A DNA stretch of 64,000 bases, taken from CAYOUV01 sp963790075. GTDB lineage: Bacteria > Chloroflexota > Anaerolineae > Anaerolineales > Villigracilaceae. A program made the position numbers and the translations under genes. The stretch spans positions 620,001-684,000 of the forward strand of contig CAWBNG010000003.1 in NCBI GenBank assembly GCA_963790075.1, in the 5' to 3' direction. Below are positions 45,413 to 55,045 of this stretch, in pieces; position 1 is the first letter of the stretch; every line of letters starts with the position of its first letter. The notes under the pieces were generated by a model, which made no database searches, had not been told where the DNA came from, and saw only the letters and a list, made by a program, of their open reading frames with translations.

Positions 45413-45814
45413 ATGTCCGAATTAACTATCAACGGATCGGATTGCCAGGGAACTATCCACCCTGAAGCCATCAAAGGCATGCAACTGTTCAACGCCGGGG
45501 AATACTGGTTGGCGCACGAACACCTGGAAGAAGCCTGGAAGGCGGAGCCCGGGGCAACCCGCGAACTCTACCGTGCCATCCTGCAAACCGCGGTCGTCTA
45601 CCTGCACATCACGCGGGACAACTATCGCGGAGCCGTCAAGGTTTACAAGCGGGTGCAAAAATGGATCACACCCTGGCCGGAGGTTTGTCGTGGGATCCAG
45701 ATCGGGAATCTGCGCCGCGAATTGGAAGCGGTTATCGCCGAAGTCCGGCGCCTGGGACCAGACCGCCTGGCGGAATTCGACCGCTCCCTGCTAAAACCAG
45801 TGAGGTGGGCATGA
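45413..45814 (+). CDS. DUF309 protein
   Basis: 133 residues. The hallmark GMQLFNAGEYWLAHEHLEEAWKAEPG followed by LYRAILQTAVVYLHITRDN defines DUF309, a helical family of unknown function. A TATACT at about 45402 lies right before the ATG at 45413, so the mRNA may be nearly leaderless. It overlaps the next gene by 4 bases. Confidence 0.82.
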   Translation: MSELTINGSDCQGTIHPEAIKGMQLFNAGEYWLAHEHLEEAWKAEPGATRELYRAILQTAVVYLHITRDNYRGAVKVYKRVQKWITPWPEVCRGIQIGNLRRELEAVIAEVRRLGPDRLAEFDRSLLKPVRWA

Positions 45815-45984
45815 CCCTGCCCAAACCCCAACCTGATCCACAGAAACGACCAACGGTCCACCTTGAACGGGTCTACTTATGCGACCGCTGCGGGCATACG
45901 ATGTACGAATTGAACTGCAAGATCACCTGTCCGAACTGCGGCAACCGCTTCGATTGCTCAGACTTGAATATCTACTTCGATTGA
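45811..45984 (+). CDS. 57-residue zinc-ribbon protein
   Basis: Two Cys pairs, LCDRCGHTMYELNC and ITCPNCGNRFDC, form a zinc ribbon of the kind found in small rubredoxin-like proteins. It starts within the DUF309 stop (ATGA). The coupling to DUF309 suggests a shared role, not known. Confidence 0.72.
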   Translation: MTLPKPQPDPQKRPTVHLERVYLCDRCGHTMYELNCKITCPNCGNRFDCSDLNIYFD

Positions 45985-46017
45985 GTCTAATATCCAGGTT
46001 GTTAGATCAAAATAATC

Positions 46018-46794
46018 ATGGAATCGCTACCCTTCACCGATAAGATCGCCCTGGTCACTGGCTCCGGACGTGGCATCGGTCGCGCCATCGCTCTGCATCT
46101 CGCCCGCAATGGCGCCGACGTGGTCGTCAACTTCTTCCGCAACCGGGCTCCCGCTGAGGGAACCGCAGCCGAGATCGAGAAACTTGGCCGTCACGCCCTA
46201 CTGGTCAAGGCTGACGTCGGCGAACTGGAGGGGATCACCAGCCTGTTCGACGCGATCGAAGCCGAATTCGGCGGATTAGATATCTTCGTTCACAACGCCG
46301 CCTCGGGTTACAACCGACCGGCCATGCAGCAAAAACCCAAAGGCTGGGACTGGACGATGAACATCAACGCCCGCGCGCTGCTCTTTGCAGCCCAACGCGC
46401 CGTGCCCTTGATGGAAAAACGCGGCGGCGGACAAATCGTCAGCCTAACCAGCCCTGGTTCGATCTATGTCCTGCCGGACTATGTCGTGGTCGGGGCCAGC
46501 AAAGCCGCGCTTGAATCCCTGACGCGCTACCTGGCAGTCGAACTTGCGCCGCAGAACATCGTGGTCAACGCGGTTTCTCCCGGCGTGGTTGCAACCGAAG
46601 CCTTGCAGCATTTCGACGCCATGGATGAAGACGGCTTGATGGAGCGCATCGTTGCTGGAACACCCGCCGGACGGCTGGTCACAGCTGAGGATGTGGCTGG
46701 GGTAGTGGCCTTCCTGTGTTCGCCAGCCGCCAGCATGCTGCGCGGCCAGATCATCAACCTGGACGGGGGTTATATGCTGGTCGGACGGCGATAA
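46018..46794 (+). CDS. fabL: FabL-type enoyl-ACP reductase (SDR)
   Basis: 258 residues. NADP-binding VTGSGRGIGRAIALHLA, NAASGYNRPAM, and the active site SIYVLPDYVVVGASKAA, where Tyr and Lys are separated by six residues. That Y-x6-K spacing is typical of FabL rather than of common SDRs (Y-x3-K). It would carry out the last reduction in fatty acid elongation. An SDR with another substrate remains possible. Confidence 0.78.
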   Translation: MESLPFTDKIALVTGSGRGIGRAIALHLARNGADVVVNFFRNRAPAEGTAAEIEKLGRHALLVKADVGELEGITSLFDAIEAEFGGLDIFVHNAASGYNRPAMQQKPKGWDWTMNINARALLFAAQRAVPLMEKRGGGQIVSLTSPGSIYVLPDYVVVGASKAALESLTRYLAVELAPQNIVVNAVSPGVVATEALQHFDAMDEDGLMERIVAGTPAGRLVTAEDVAGVVAFLCSPAASMLRGQIINLDGGYMLVGRR

Positions 46795-46800
46795 GCTGGC

Positions 46801-47838
46801 TTATTTCCCAAGTTGGAATGTGTAAACTTGGTTATATTTTTTATCCAGCACCACATTGACTGTGCCAGTATTCATCTGATAGACGACAGACCATTGCGTG
46901 ATGCCTTGCGCAACTTCCGCCAGTAAACCCATGGCATCATCCGGGGACAAAGCTCCAGCGTTCTCAGCCAGGCGGTTAACGATGCGCTTGTATCGCCCGT
47001 TATTCCCTTCAGGGTCGCTGAGGCCGGAAGCCTCCAGGAAATTGGTGGCTGCAAGCCAGGGAGCCTGGTTGGGAATGACGACCATTTCCCCTTGATAGTA
47101 TTCGACCAAAACGGCCTGGCCGGTCGCATCGGCGATCAGATAATGGATCGACGGCCCAGCGCCCATGTCGACGTTGTAGCTTTGCATGATCGCGACCGCC
47201 TGATCCACCGTGGCTGCGCGGTCGAGCATCTCGCGGATCACAGTCAGCGAATCGATGCTCGGTTTGCCCGGGTCGGGAGACACGTTGCCGGGAGGCACTG
47301 CCGCCATGCCGACCACCAGTCCTTTTTCGTTCATACCGTCGAAGGGCAGGAAAGGCGCATCCAGTAATGCTTCACGCGCCTGCAACGCTGCATCTGCCAG
47401 GGAGCGGGCGTCTTCTTCCGTGAAACCCAGGTATTCGATGTCCACCATCGAGACCGAGGCGTAGGCACCAGGCGCAGCGGTGAAGAGCAGCACGGCTGGA
47501 CTGAAACGCCAGTCGAAGTTGCGGCCGTAGAGCATGGCGCGGGGATCAGCCAAAGCTGCAAAGAGAGAACAGGCCCAGGCCGAGGCTGAGTTGACCGGAG
47601 GCTGCAAGTCGAAAGCTGCACTACGTCCGTGGTAATCTCCAACATAGTACATACTATACAGCGGATGATCATCCACTTGGCTGAGAGAATTGAGGGTGTC
47701 GACCTCGTCGGCAGAAAAGCCGGAGAGGGGCACCTGTGCTTGTCGCATGGGGGTGGCGGTGGGAGTGGGCGAGAATCGAGGCCAGGCGCATCCGGCCAAC
47801 AATCCCAGGGTCAGCAAAACAGGAATCCATTTTTTCAT
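46801..47838 (-). CDS. NTN hydrolase lipoprotein (C45/choloylglycine hydrolase-like)
   Basis: 345 residues. Signal with lipobox (LLAGC), then an N-terminal nucleophile fold: ASAWACSLFAALADPRAMLYGRNFDW, where the Cys is the likely nucleophile, FDGMNEKGLVVGMAAVP, and LAATNF. These match acyltransferase/amidase enzymes of peptidase family C45. Because the nucleophile Cys is not at the mature N-terminus, autoprocessing would be needed. Substrate not known. Confidence 0.75.
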   Translation of the reverse strand: MKKWIPVLLTLGLLAGCAWPRFSPTPTATPMRQAQVPLSGFSADEVDTLNSLSQVDDHPLYSMYYVGDYHGRSAAFDLQPPVNSASAWACSLFAALADPRAMLYGRNFDWRFSPAVLLFTAAPGAYASVSMVDIEYLGFTEEDARSLADAALQAREALLDAPFLPFDGMNEKGLVVGMAAVPPGNVSPDPGKPSIDSLTVIREMLDRAATVDQAVAIMQSYNVDMGAGPSIHYLIADATGQAVLVEYYQGEMVVIPNQAPWLAATNFLEASGLSDPEGNNGRYKRIVNRLAENAGALSPDDAMGLLAEVAQGITQWSVVYQMNTGTVNVVLDKKYNQVYTFQLGK

Positions 47839-48048
47839 CGCAAACACTCCTGCTCATCCAATTGAGCCAGGACTTTTCAATTATGATTGTATTGCGAATC
47901 GTGGGTTGGAAGATCATACCTGGGAACGGTTCAGCCACCTTCCCGGGAAGCATTGTGCTTTTACAGCGTGATAAATAGATTCACGCGATTTTCTGGTTCG
48001 AACCTGAGCTGCCATTCCCCCACCGCGTTTAACATCCGCTTCAGGCGC

Positions 48049-48690
48049 TTATCCACGCTCGATCAGGATTGCCCGCGCCGGCGCCCCATCCGAGCCGACC
48101 AGCTTGAGCGGCAGACAATACAGATCATAGTCTCCGGGCGGAACTTCGGCCAGGTTGACTCCCTCCACGACGATCACACCGGCCTGAAGCAAAATCGTAT
48201 GCGTCGGGACGGACTGTTCGTATGGCGCCACGGATAGGTAGTCCACGCCGACCAACCTGAGGCCGCGCTCTACCAGAAAGCGAGCGCCGTCTGGACTGAT
48301 GGCCAGAAAACCGGGAAAGAACTCGGTTTCGTGCGCCCAGCGGGCAGAATTACGGCTCTTGAACAGCAGGCGCTCGGCCTGGGGGAGTGCGATGCGCTGC
48401 AATACCTCGGCAGTGACGTGGTCGACCTCGTGCGGGATTTCGACCACCGTGCAGGGACCGGTCAACACATTCAATGGCAAGGTTTCAACCGTGCGTCCGT
48501 CGTTCAGGAAATGATGCGGTGCATCGACGTGCGTACCAACGTGCACGCTGGCCGCCAGGCGTGAGACGTTGGCATGCGCGCCAGCGTCCATCAATTCGAC
48601 CAGCTCAAGCGCAATGGGCGGATCGCCCGGCCAAACCGGCAAAGCCGGGGAAATCGGAAGGGATATATCGTAAATTTTCACGGCAGCCAA
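48049..48690 (-). CDS. Cyclase/kynurenine formamidase-family hydrolase
   Basis: 213 residues. Zinc-binding motif HVGTHVDAPHHF and PVWPGDPP are diagnostic of this metal-dependent hydrolase family, which includes kynurenine formamidase and isatin hydrolase. LVGVDYLSV and VIVVEGVNLAEV are also conserved. Actual substrate is not fixed. It overlaps the end of the CapA gene by 13 bases and is co-transcribed. Confidence 0.85.
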   Translation of the reverse strand: MAAVKIYDISLPISPALPVWPGDPPIALELVELMDAGAHANVSRLAASVHVGTHVDAPHHFLNDGRTVETLPLNVLTGPCTVVEIPHEVDHVTAEVLQRIALPQAERLLFKSRNSARWAHETEFFPGFLAISPDGARFLVERGLRLVGVDYLSVAPYEQSVPTHTILLQAGVIVVEGVNLAEVPPGDYDLYCLPLKLVGSDGAPARAILIERG

Positions 48691-50336
48691 TCGCTGGCAG
48701 TGAAATATTCCTGCAAAAAGGCCGCTCGTTCTTCGGGTGTCATTGGGCGCGGGCGCGCGAACTCCTCCAACTGGGCAGTCAGCAGTTCAGTATTAATGTA
48801 ATGCCCATTATAAAAAACATGCCGGTCGAGGAACTCACGCCGTGTATCCTGGGTGATCTTACCGTCGGACATGATGTAGTTCATCTGGTCGAAGAACAGA
48901 TTGCCAAGGCCGTAATGGATGAACGTGCGGCCGTCGAACTCCATCGCCTGGGCGTAATGTCCCTGACTGCCGCTGACAACCACCGCACCGGCCTGAGCCA
49001 TGGCTTCGAAATCGCGCTTCTGCTGCGGGCGCGGCTCTGGCGAGTAATATTCAAAATGCTGGAAGGTCGCGATGACCTGGTAGCCGTCGGCGGTGAGTTG
49101 CTTGATGCTGTCGATCATCCATTGGTTATCACCGCAGGGAGCTGCGCCGGGCCAGCCATCCGCGCGTGCCCAAGCAAAATCCGGACCGGCGGGGTTGCAA
49201 CCGATAAAGGCGATCTTGTTGCCGTTGACTTCGAATTTGGCTGGTTTCTGCGAATCGGCCAGGTCCAGCCCGCCGCCGAAATACTGCCAGCCGCGGTCTT
49301 TGTACATTTGCACGGTTAAGCGCGTAGCTTCCGGGCCCCAATCTTCGAAGTGGTTTCCGGTCAATTCGATCACATCCGCGCCAACGTAGTCCAGCAAATC
49401 GATGTATTTTGGATCAGAACAAAATATCAGGCGTCTCTGACCGGGATCGGGGTAGGGACAACCAACTGCAAAGGGGATTTCGTTGCTGATGTGAGCGATA
49501 TCGGCCTGCACCAACCAGTCGCGGATGGCCTGACCAGGGTAAGTCACGCCTTTTTGTTCCATCTTGTAGGCTGTGGCACGTACCAGCGCAGTCACGCCGG
49601 TCATGACCACCGTTGCCAATTTTGAAGGATCGTAATTGGAGGGAGGCAGTGCCAAACCGGGAGCAGCACAATCCCGGCCCGTGCAGGCAAAGCTGGCCTT
49701 GAGTGGATAGGAGGCCAGGTCGAAATCCTTACGGATGGGCGATTGCCCATCGACGGTCAATACTTTCAATTTGGGTTGGATATCTTCGAAGGGGACAATA
49801 GCCCACAACGAACGGTCGGACCACAGCGCATTGACCCAGCCCTCGCCTGCCATGCTGACCGTGTTTGGATCAGGCTGGCCCCACAATGCGATAAAGGCCG
49901 CAAGCGTGGACTGGCTCACGATCAACCCATGGCCGCTGAAGTCCCCGCGTGGATCACCGCTCCAGGCAGCTCGCAATTCGTCGCTACTGACGCCATCAGT
50001 GACAGTCGGGAAAGCCGCCACCAGCGCGTAAACCCAGGTGGTCGAAAGCAGATTGCCCCCGGAGGCAGCCAGGTCCAGATGCAGCTCAGCCTGATCCGGA
50101 TTCGAATCAAAAGGCATACCCCAGGCTGCAACCTGGTCCCGCAGGAGATTCGGCACGGATGGAGCCAGCCACAACGACGATACCGGTATGGGCGTCGCCG
50201 GGGTGGCGAGTTGCGGCTGGAAGGGTGTGGGAGCGCCCGTAGCAGCCAGCCCAGGACCGGGTCCGGCTTGAACCGCTGGTCCGCAGGCGGTCAATAGCAT
50301 CATACCAATCAAAAAGACGAAAGTTGTTTTACGCAT
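48678..50336 (-). CDS. CapA-family lipoprotein (poly-gamma-glutamate type)
   Basis: 552 residues. Lipobox (IGMMLLTAC), an N-terminal ~230-residue extension, then the CapA metallophosphatase-like domain: VMTGVTALVRATAY, ADIAHISNEIPF, VGADVIELTGNHFEDWG, ATFQHFEYYS and SGSQGHYAQAMEFDGRTFIHYGLGN. His and Asp motifs for metal are present. Involved in envelope polymer synthesis or turnover in relatives. The start at 50336 matches the signal peptide. Confidence 0.82.
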   Translation of the reverse strand: MRKTTFVFLIGMMLLTACGPAVQAGPGPGLAATGAPTPFQPQLATPATPIPVSSLWLAPSVPNLLRDQVAAWGMPFDSNPDQAELHLDLAASGGNLLSTTWVYALVAAFPTVTDGVSSDELRAAWSGDPRGDFSGHGLIVSQSTLAAFIALWGQPDPNTVSMAGEGWVNALWSDRSLWAIVPFEDIQPKLKVLTVDGQSPIRKDFDLASYPLKASFACTGRDCAAPGLALPPSNYDPSKLATVVMTGVTALVRATAYKMEQKGVTYPGQAIRDWLVQADIAHISNEIPFAVGCPYPDPGQRRLIFCSDPKYIDLLDYVGADVIELTGNHFEDWGPEATRLTVQMYKDRGWQYFGGGLDLADSQKPAKFEVNGNKIAFIGCNPAGPDFAWARADGWPGAAPCGDNQWMIDSIKQLTADGYQVIATFQHFEYYSPEPRPQQKRDFEAMAQAGAVVVSGSQGHYAQAMEFDGRTFIHYGLGNLFFDQMNYIMSDGKITQDTRREFLDRHVFYNGHYINTELLTAQLEEFARPRPMTPEERAAFLQEYFTASDWLP

Positions 50337-50400
50337 TTTGGTGAGCCCCAAATGTTAGGATGGAGTTGCCTTTGGCAGGTAACCCACTGGTGCGATCAGG

Positions 50401-51513
50401 TTAATCTGGTTCGAGTGTGATTTCCGCCAGGGAAAAATCCCTGACAGCAGCCTGGTCTATTGTAATCCCCAACCCGGGCGCGGAAGGTACGTCAATAGTA
50501 CTATCCGGGTTGAGCATGAAGCGTTCGCGGGTGATGTCGCGCGTGTAATAGCGCGCCGAGGCGGAGATGTCGCCCGGTAACACGAAACCGGGCAGCGAAG
50601 CCAGCGCCAGGTTGGATGCGCGCCCGACCCCCGTCTCGAGCATGCCGCCGCACCAGACCGGCACGTCCTGCGCCCGGCACAGATCGTGGATTTCGACCGC
50701 CTGGCTCAAACCGCCCACGCGCCCGGCCTTGATGTTGATGATGCGGCAAGCCTGCATTTCGAGCGCGTAACGGGCGTGGCGCGGCGAGATGATGCTCTCG
50801 TCCAGGCACAGCGGCGTGCGGAACTGCTCCTGCAGCTTGTGATGCTCCCAAATGTCGTCTTCGAAGAGCGGCTGCTCGATCAACAGCAGGTCCAGGTCGT
50901 CCAGCGGCTGGAGCGCCTGGGCGCTCTCCAGCGTGTAAGCCGAGTTGGCGTCCACCTGCAGCTTAAGCTCGGGATACGCCTGCCGTACGGCGGAGGTATC
51001 GCCCACATCCCGGCCCGGTTTGATCTTGAGCTTGACTCGGCGGTAGCCATCCTTAAGATAGTTCTCGACGGTGCGGACTAAATCCGGAACTGACTCCTGC
51101 AGCCCGACCGAGACACCTACTGACACCTTAGCCCCCTCCCCACCCAGCATTTGGTGCAGGGATTTCCCATCACGCTTGCCCAGCAGATCCCACAGCGCCA
51201 TCTCAACCCCCGCCTTGGCCAACTGGTGCCCGCGAATGCCAGAGACGCGCACCTGGTAATCCTGCGCGTCGCCCAGATCCTGCCCCAGGATCAATGGGGC
51301 GATGAAATCCTTGAGGATGTGCCAGGCCGTACCACTGGTCTCGTAGCAGTAGCCCGGATCACGATCCGCGACACACTCGCCGTAAGCGGTCATCCCTTCG
51401 GCATGCAGAGTGATAAGAATGCACTCGCGTTCGATCTCGCGCCCAAAGGAAGTCTCGAACGGCGCAACCAGCGGCATCGAGAGCTGGGTCAGGGTGATGG
51501 ATGAAATTTTCAT
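50401..51513 (-). CDS. menC: o-Succinylbenzoate synthase / N-acylamino acid racemase (enolase superfamily)
   Basis: 370 residues. KLKIKPG (Lys pair), DANSAYTLE and DESIISPRHA (metal ligands) and NIKAGRVGGLSQ (second Lys) are the catalytic pattern of the OSBS/NAAAR branch. The same fold performs menaquinone synthesis or N-acylamino acid racemisation; no other men genes are in the window, so the role is not decided. Confidence 0.82.
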   Translation of the reverse strand: MKISSITLTQLSMPLVAPFETSFGREIERECILITLHAEGMTAYGECVADRDPGYCYETSGTAWHILKDFIAPLILGQDLGDAQDYQVRVSGIRGHQLAKAGVEMALWDLLGKRDGKSLHQMLGGEGAKVSVGVSVGLQESVPDLVRTVENYLKDGYRRVKLKIKPGRDVGDTSAVRQAYPELKLQVDANSAYTLESAQALQPLDDLDLLLIEQPLFEDDIWEHHKLQEQFRTPLCLDESIISPRHARYALEMQACRIINIKAGRVGGLSQAVEIHDLCRAQDVPVWCGGMLETGVGRASNLALASLPGFVLPGDISASARYYTRDITRERFMLNPDSTIDVPSAPGLGITIDQAAVRDFSLAEITLEPD

Positions 51514-51535
51514 TTTATTTTCCTTGAAAACGAGG

Positions 51536-52918
51536 CTACCACGTCCCGGCGCGAATCAGGAACCACAGTCCCGCCAACACGTAGACCGCCAGCGTGCGCC
51601 GTGGCACCTGTGGCCAGACAACCGCCAGCAGCCCCAAAGCCGGTAAAAGGAACCAGGGATGCGCACGCGGTAACAACAACGGGATCAGCGCAGCGATCGT
51701 TCCCCAGGCCGTCACCTCTGCCAGCGGGGAGTAAGCCGGTCCTGCACGCCACATGCCCAAGATGTGCTTGAGGCCCCAGAAGGCAGCAGCAAACAGCGCC
51801 ACAATCGTCATCGTCAAGGCTAAAGCAGGCAGGGCTGGCTGTAAGAAAGGTAAAAAACGACTGAGCAGGGCCAATGTAAACGGGATCGGTCCCGATAACC
51901 CGCGTGTAGATTCTGCAGCCAGGCTGGATAAGGTCTCAGGACCAATCCAAAATGGCAGCCAGAGCATCAGGGTCAGGATCGCTCCCAAAACAAGCAGGGC
52001 GGCAAATTCCTTCCAACGACGGGAACGCAATCGGACCAGCAAATCAAAGGCAGCCAATGGAACTGTCAGATATTTGACCCAGGTCGCCAGGATGAGCGTG
52101 AGAAAGCCCAACACCCGTTTCTGGCGTACCAGCATCCAGGCCGCAACCAGGACCAGCGCAGTGATCAGGACGTCATTGTGGGCATTGCCAATCCCTTCCA
52201 GCAGCACGACCGGATTCCACAGGAATAGCAGCGTCCCTTTTGCGGCTGCCTGCGGGCGGGTGTTCTTTAAAACGATGTAGATAAAGAAAGCCCCAACCAG
52301 CACGGCCACCGCTCCCAGGGTCTTGAAAAGAACCGTGGTCCGGAACGGGTCGGCATGCGCCATCCATGCCACAGCAGCAGCGATTAAGGTCCAGGCTGGT
52401 CCGTAAGGGGTCGTGATGTCGATCCAGTAATTGAAGGGAAGCAAAGGGCTGTTCGGAAAACTGACCGGGGGCTGTAAATAGGGATTGGCATGAAACCCAC
52501 CACTGATCTGGCCGGAGATGGCGTAGTAAAACACGTCGGTGGCGTACAGCGGCGGCAGGAACACCAGGACCACCAGCATCAAAGCTGTGACGGCTAAAAC
52601 CAGCCGCCAGGGCAATTCTGCGCTGATATTCGTTATGGCACCGAGGTAGGCAACAAAGGCAACTACCAGCAACAAAAAATGCAGCGTATGAAATGCATTC
52701 TGCCGGAAGGGAATCTCCGGCAGGGACAGCGACTGTCGATATAAGGTCGAGACTTCAACGGAATGATTGGGGCGCGGCGACCAGAATTGCGGCTGCGGAA
52801 AGCCCGCCGGGACGTTCAGAAGCAGGAGCGTGAGCGCCAGCAGGCTAAGGAATAGGACCAGGCCCCAAAAAAGCAGTGCGTTTTTTCTCAAGAGAGCAAC
52901 TCTTGGTGTAAGGCTCAC
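51536..52918 (-). CDS. GT-C-type membrane glycosyltransferase
   Basis: 460 residues with eleven or twelve transmembrane helices. The first extracytoplasmic loop carries TDVFYYAISGQISGG, the acidic position seen in GT-C mannosyltransferases using polyprenyl-phosphate sugars; NAHNDVLITALVLVAAW is also typical of the GT87 (DUF2029) group. Acceptor unknown. It overlaps the preceding gene by 4 bases. Confidence 0.75.
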   Translation of the reverse strand: MSLTPRVALLRKNALLFWGLVLFLSLLALTLLLLNVPAGFPQPQFWSPRPNHSVEVSTLYRQSLSLPEIPFRQNAFHTLHFLLLVVAFVAYLGAITNISAELPWRLVLAVTALMLVVLVFLPPLYATDVFYYAISGQISGGFHANPYLQPPVSFPNSPLLPFNYWIDITTPYGPAWTLIAAAVAWMAHADPFRTTVLFKTLGAVAVLVGAFFIYIVLKNTRPQAAAKGTLLFLWNPVVLLEGIGNAHNDVLITALVLVAAWMLVRQKRVLGFLTLILATWVKYLTVPLAAFDLLVRLRSRRWKEFAALLVLGAILTLMLWLPFWIGPETLSSLAAESTRGLSGPIPFTLALLSRFLPFLQPALPALALTMTIVALFAAAFWGLKHILGMWRAGPAYSPLAEVTAWGTIAALIPLLLPRAHPWFLLPALGLLAVVWPQVPRRTLAVYVLAGLWFLIRAGTW

Positions 52919-53439
52919 ATATCCTGGTCTTCCGTAGGATTTTCATCAACCTGCAGGCCCCTTAAGGCATCGTCGAAACTCATGCCCTCCCGCCGCATGC
53001 CCGGTGCAGGCGTGCCGCAATACGGGCAGATATTCCACGGAAGTTCCATCAGCTTGCCGCAGTGATGACAGGCCTTCTTGAGTTTGGTATGGCAGTTGGG
53101 ACAAATCTGCCAATCATCCTTGATGCGCCGTTCGCAGCCGGGACAGACCGACATTTCTTCGAGTGCTTGTAAGAGCGCTTCCTCTTCGAGCGTTTTCTGG
53201 AATTCTTCCTCCAGTGTGTGGGGCGGACGCAGGATCAAATAGACCAGCACGCCCGGTAGATTGAGCACTCCCACCAGCAGCACCGACAGGATGCGCACCA
53301 ACGGGTCCCGGGCACGGTTGCGGATATCGCGGAAGGTCCAGATCACCAGGCTGATCCACAAGGCTGCCAGGAAAGCCCCGCCAAAGCCGGTCAGTACCAG
53401 CAGAAAGTTACTCAAGAAGGTCGGATCGAAAGTCATCAC
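52915..53439 (-). CDS. Membrane protein with double zinc ribbon
   Basis: 174 residues: two transmembrane helices (LLVLTGFGGAFLAALWISLV; ILSVLLVGVLNLPGVLVYLI), a helical linker, then zinc ribbons CPGCERRIKDDWQICPNC and CHHCGKLMELPWNICPYC. Role unknown; coupled to the glycosyltransferase. Confidence 0.75.
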   Translation of the reverse strand: MMTFDPTFLSNFLLVLTGFGGAFLAALWISLVIWTFRDIRNRARDPLVRILSVLLVGVLNLPGVLVYLILRPPHTLEEEFQKTLEEEALLQALEEMSVCPGCERRIKDDWQICPNCHTKLKKACHHCGKLMELPWNICPYCGTPAPGMRREGMSFDDALRGLQVDENPTEDQDM

Positions 53440-53532
53440 ATTCTCCTATTCCGCCGTGCAAGAAACAAAGCCCACAGAGATAATATATAAAAACTCTAAG
53501 GACTATGTGTATTCCAAAAAGTGGCCTTCCCT

Positions 53533-55008
53533 TTAACCGCCAGCAATCCCGCCCTCGGTCAGTTTGCGCAAGTCCGAAAGCGCTTCCTCGACTTCAGCCA
53601 CATTGACCGGTCGGTTCCCATCGCGATGCTTTAGTTCTCCTGCTTTCGCTTTTTCGACTGCCACCTCACGGATGGTGCGATTGGTCGCCAAGGCCTGCTT
53701 GACCAATTTTGCACCCTGGTTGTAACCGATGATCGGATTGAGCGCGGTCACCACGATGGCATTTCTGGCCAGCCAACCCTCGGCTTTGTCACGGTTGGCA
53801 GTTATGCCGATGACAGCCTTTTCGGTAAATGCCCGTACCGCCCCAATCGTGATTTGCATCATCTCGAACAAGTTGTGGGCAATGATCGGCATCATCACGT
53901 TCAATTCCAACTGTCCGGCCTGAGCTGCCAGCGCGAGGGCATGATCGTTCCCCTGCACGTGGAACATGGCCTGGTTGAGCATCTCGGCCAACACCGGATT
54001 GACCTTGCCGGGCATGATGCTCGACCCCGGCTGGACAACCGGCAGATTGATTTCGTCCAAACCGGTCGACGGGCCGGATGACAGAAGCCGAAAATCGTTA
54101 GCGATGCGTGTCAGGGTCACTGCCAAGGTGCGGATCGAAGCTGAGAAATCGGCTGCATCGGCGTGCGATTGCATCGACTCGAACAGGTTATCGGACTTGT
54201 AAAGCGTAAGCCCGGTTAGTTCGGACAGCCTGGCCAGCATGCGTTGATGGTATTCGGGATGGGCGTTCAGACCAGAGCCGACAGCAGTCCCGCCGATCCC
54301 CAGTCGGCGCAGCCCCTCAGCCGAGCGCCGGATGCGTTCCGAATCCCGCTCGATAGCTTTGGCGTAAGCGCCAAACTCCTGCCCAAGGCGGACGGGGACG
54401 GCATCCTGCAGGTGTGTGCGCCCGGACTTGACGATCGAGTCGAACTCCTGCGCCTTGACTTCCAGTGCCGATTGCAAATCTTTGAGAGCCGAGAGCAACT
54501 CGTCCAGGCGCCACAAAACCCCCAAGCGGATGGCTGTCGGAATGGTATCGTTGGTCGATTGCGCCATGTTGACGTGATCGTTCGGGTGGACGTAATATTC
54601 ACCATAACGGCCACCCAGGAGAAGTGTGGCGCGATTCGCGATCACCTCGTTGGTATTCATGTTGTGGCTGGTGCCCGCCCCGGCCTGGAATGGATCAACC
54701 ACAAACTGGTCATCCCATTTACCGTCGATCACTTCCTGGGCAGATTGCACGATGGCGTCTTTGATTTGATCGGCGGTGAAAATCCTACCGCCGACTTCGC
54801 GATCGTTGAACAGACCTAAATCATAATTGACTTCAGCTGCCGCGCGTTTGATGGTCGCCATCGACCAGATGAAAGCCCGCCAGGGGCGCAGCCCGGATAT
54901 GGGAAAATTCTGCACAGCGCGCTGCGTCTGGGCGCCATAGAGCGCCTCAGCCGGGACCTTGAGCTCGCCGAGCGAATCTTTTTCGATACGGAATTCGTTA
55001 TCGGTCAT
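53533..55008 (-). CDS. Aspartate ammonia-lyase or class II fumarase
   Basis: 491 residues. GSSIMPGKVNPVLAEMLNQ is the superfamily signature; the following QAMFHVQGNDHALALAAQAG and QLELNVMMPIIAHNL resemble Gram-positive aspartases (AnsB) more than FumC, which has T-Q-C-E-A after the signature. SGRTHLQDAVPVRLGQEF and NMNTNEVIANRA are also conserved. Either enzyme would produce or consume fumarate. I favour aspartase. Confidence 0.82.
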   Translation of the reverse strand: MTDNEFRIEKDSLGELKVPAEALYGAQTQRAVQNFPISGLRPWRAFIWSMATIKRAAAEVNYDLGLFNDREVGGRIFTADQIKDAIVQSAQEVIDGKWDDQFVVDPFQAGAGTSHNMNTNEVIANRATLLLGGRYGEYYVHPNDHVNMAQSTNDTIPTAIRLGVLWRLDELLSALKDLQSALEVKAQEFDSIVKSGRTHLQDAVPVRLGQEFGAYAKAIERDSERIRRSAEGLRRLGIGGTAVGSGLNAHPEYHQRMLARLSELTGLTLYKSDNLFESMQSHADAADFSASIRTLAVTLTRIANDFRLLSSGPSTGLDEINLPVVQPGSSIMPGKVNPVLAEMLNQAMFHVQGNDHALALAAQAGQLELNVMMPIIAHNLFEMMQITIGAVRAFTEKAVIGITANRDKAEGWLARNAIVVTALNPIIGYNQGAKLVKQALATNRTIREVAVEKAKAGELKHRDGNRPVNVAEVEEALSDLRKLTEGGIAGG

Positions 55009-55045
55009 TTTTACTCCTTACCAATAAGATATTCCAATTGTACTA

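Noticed and set aside
53533..55008. Firm call as fumarase FumC
   Set aside because: Residues after the GSSIMPGKVNP signature are closer to Gram-positive aspartases; left as either.
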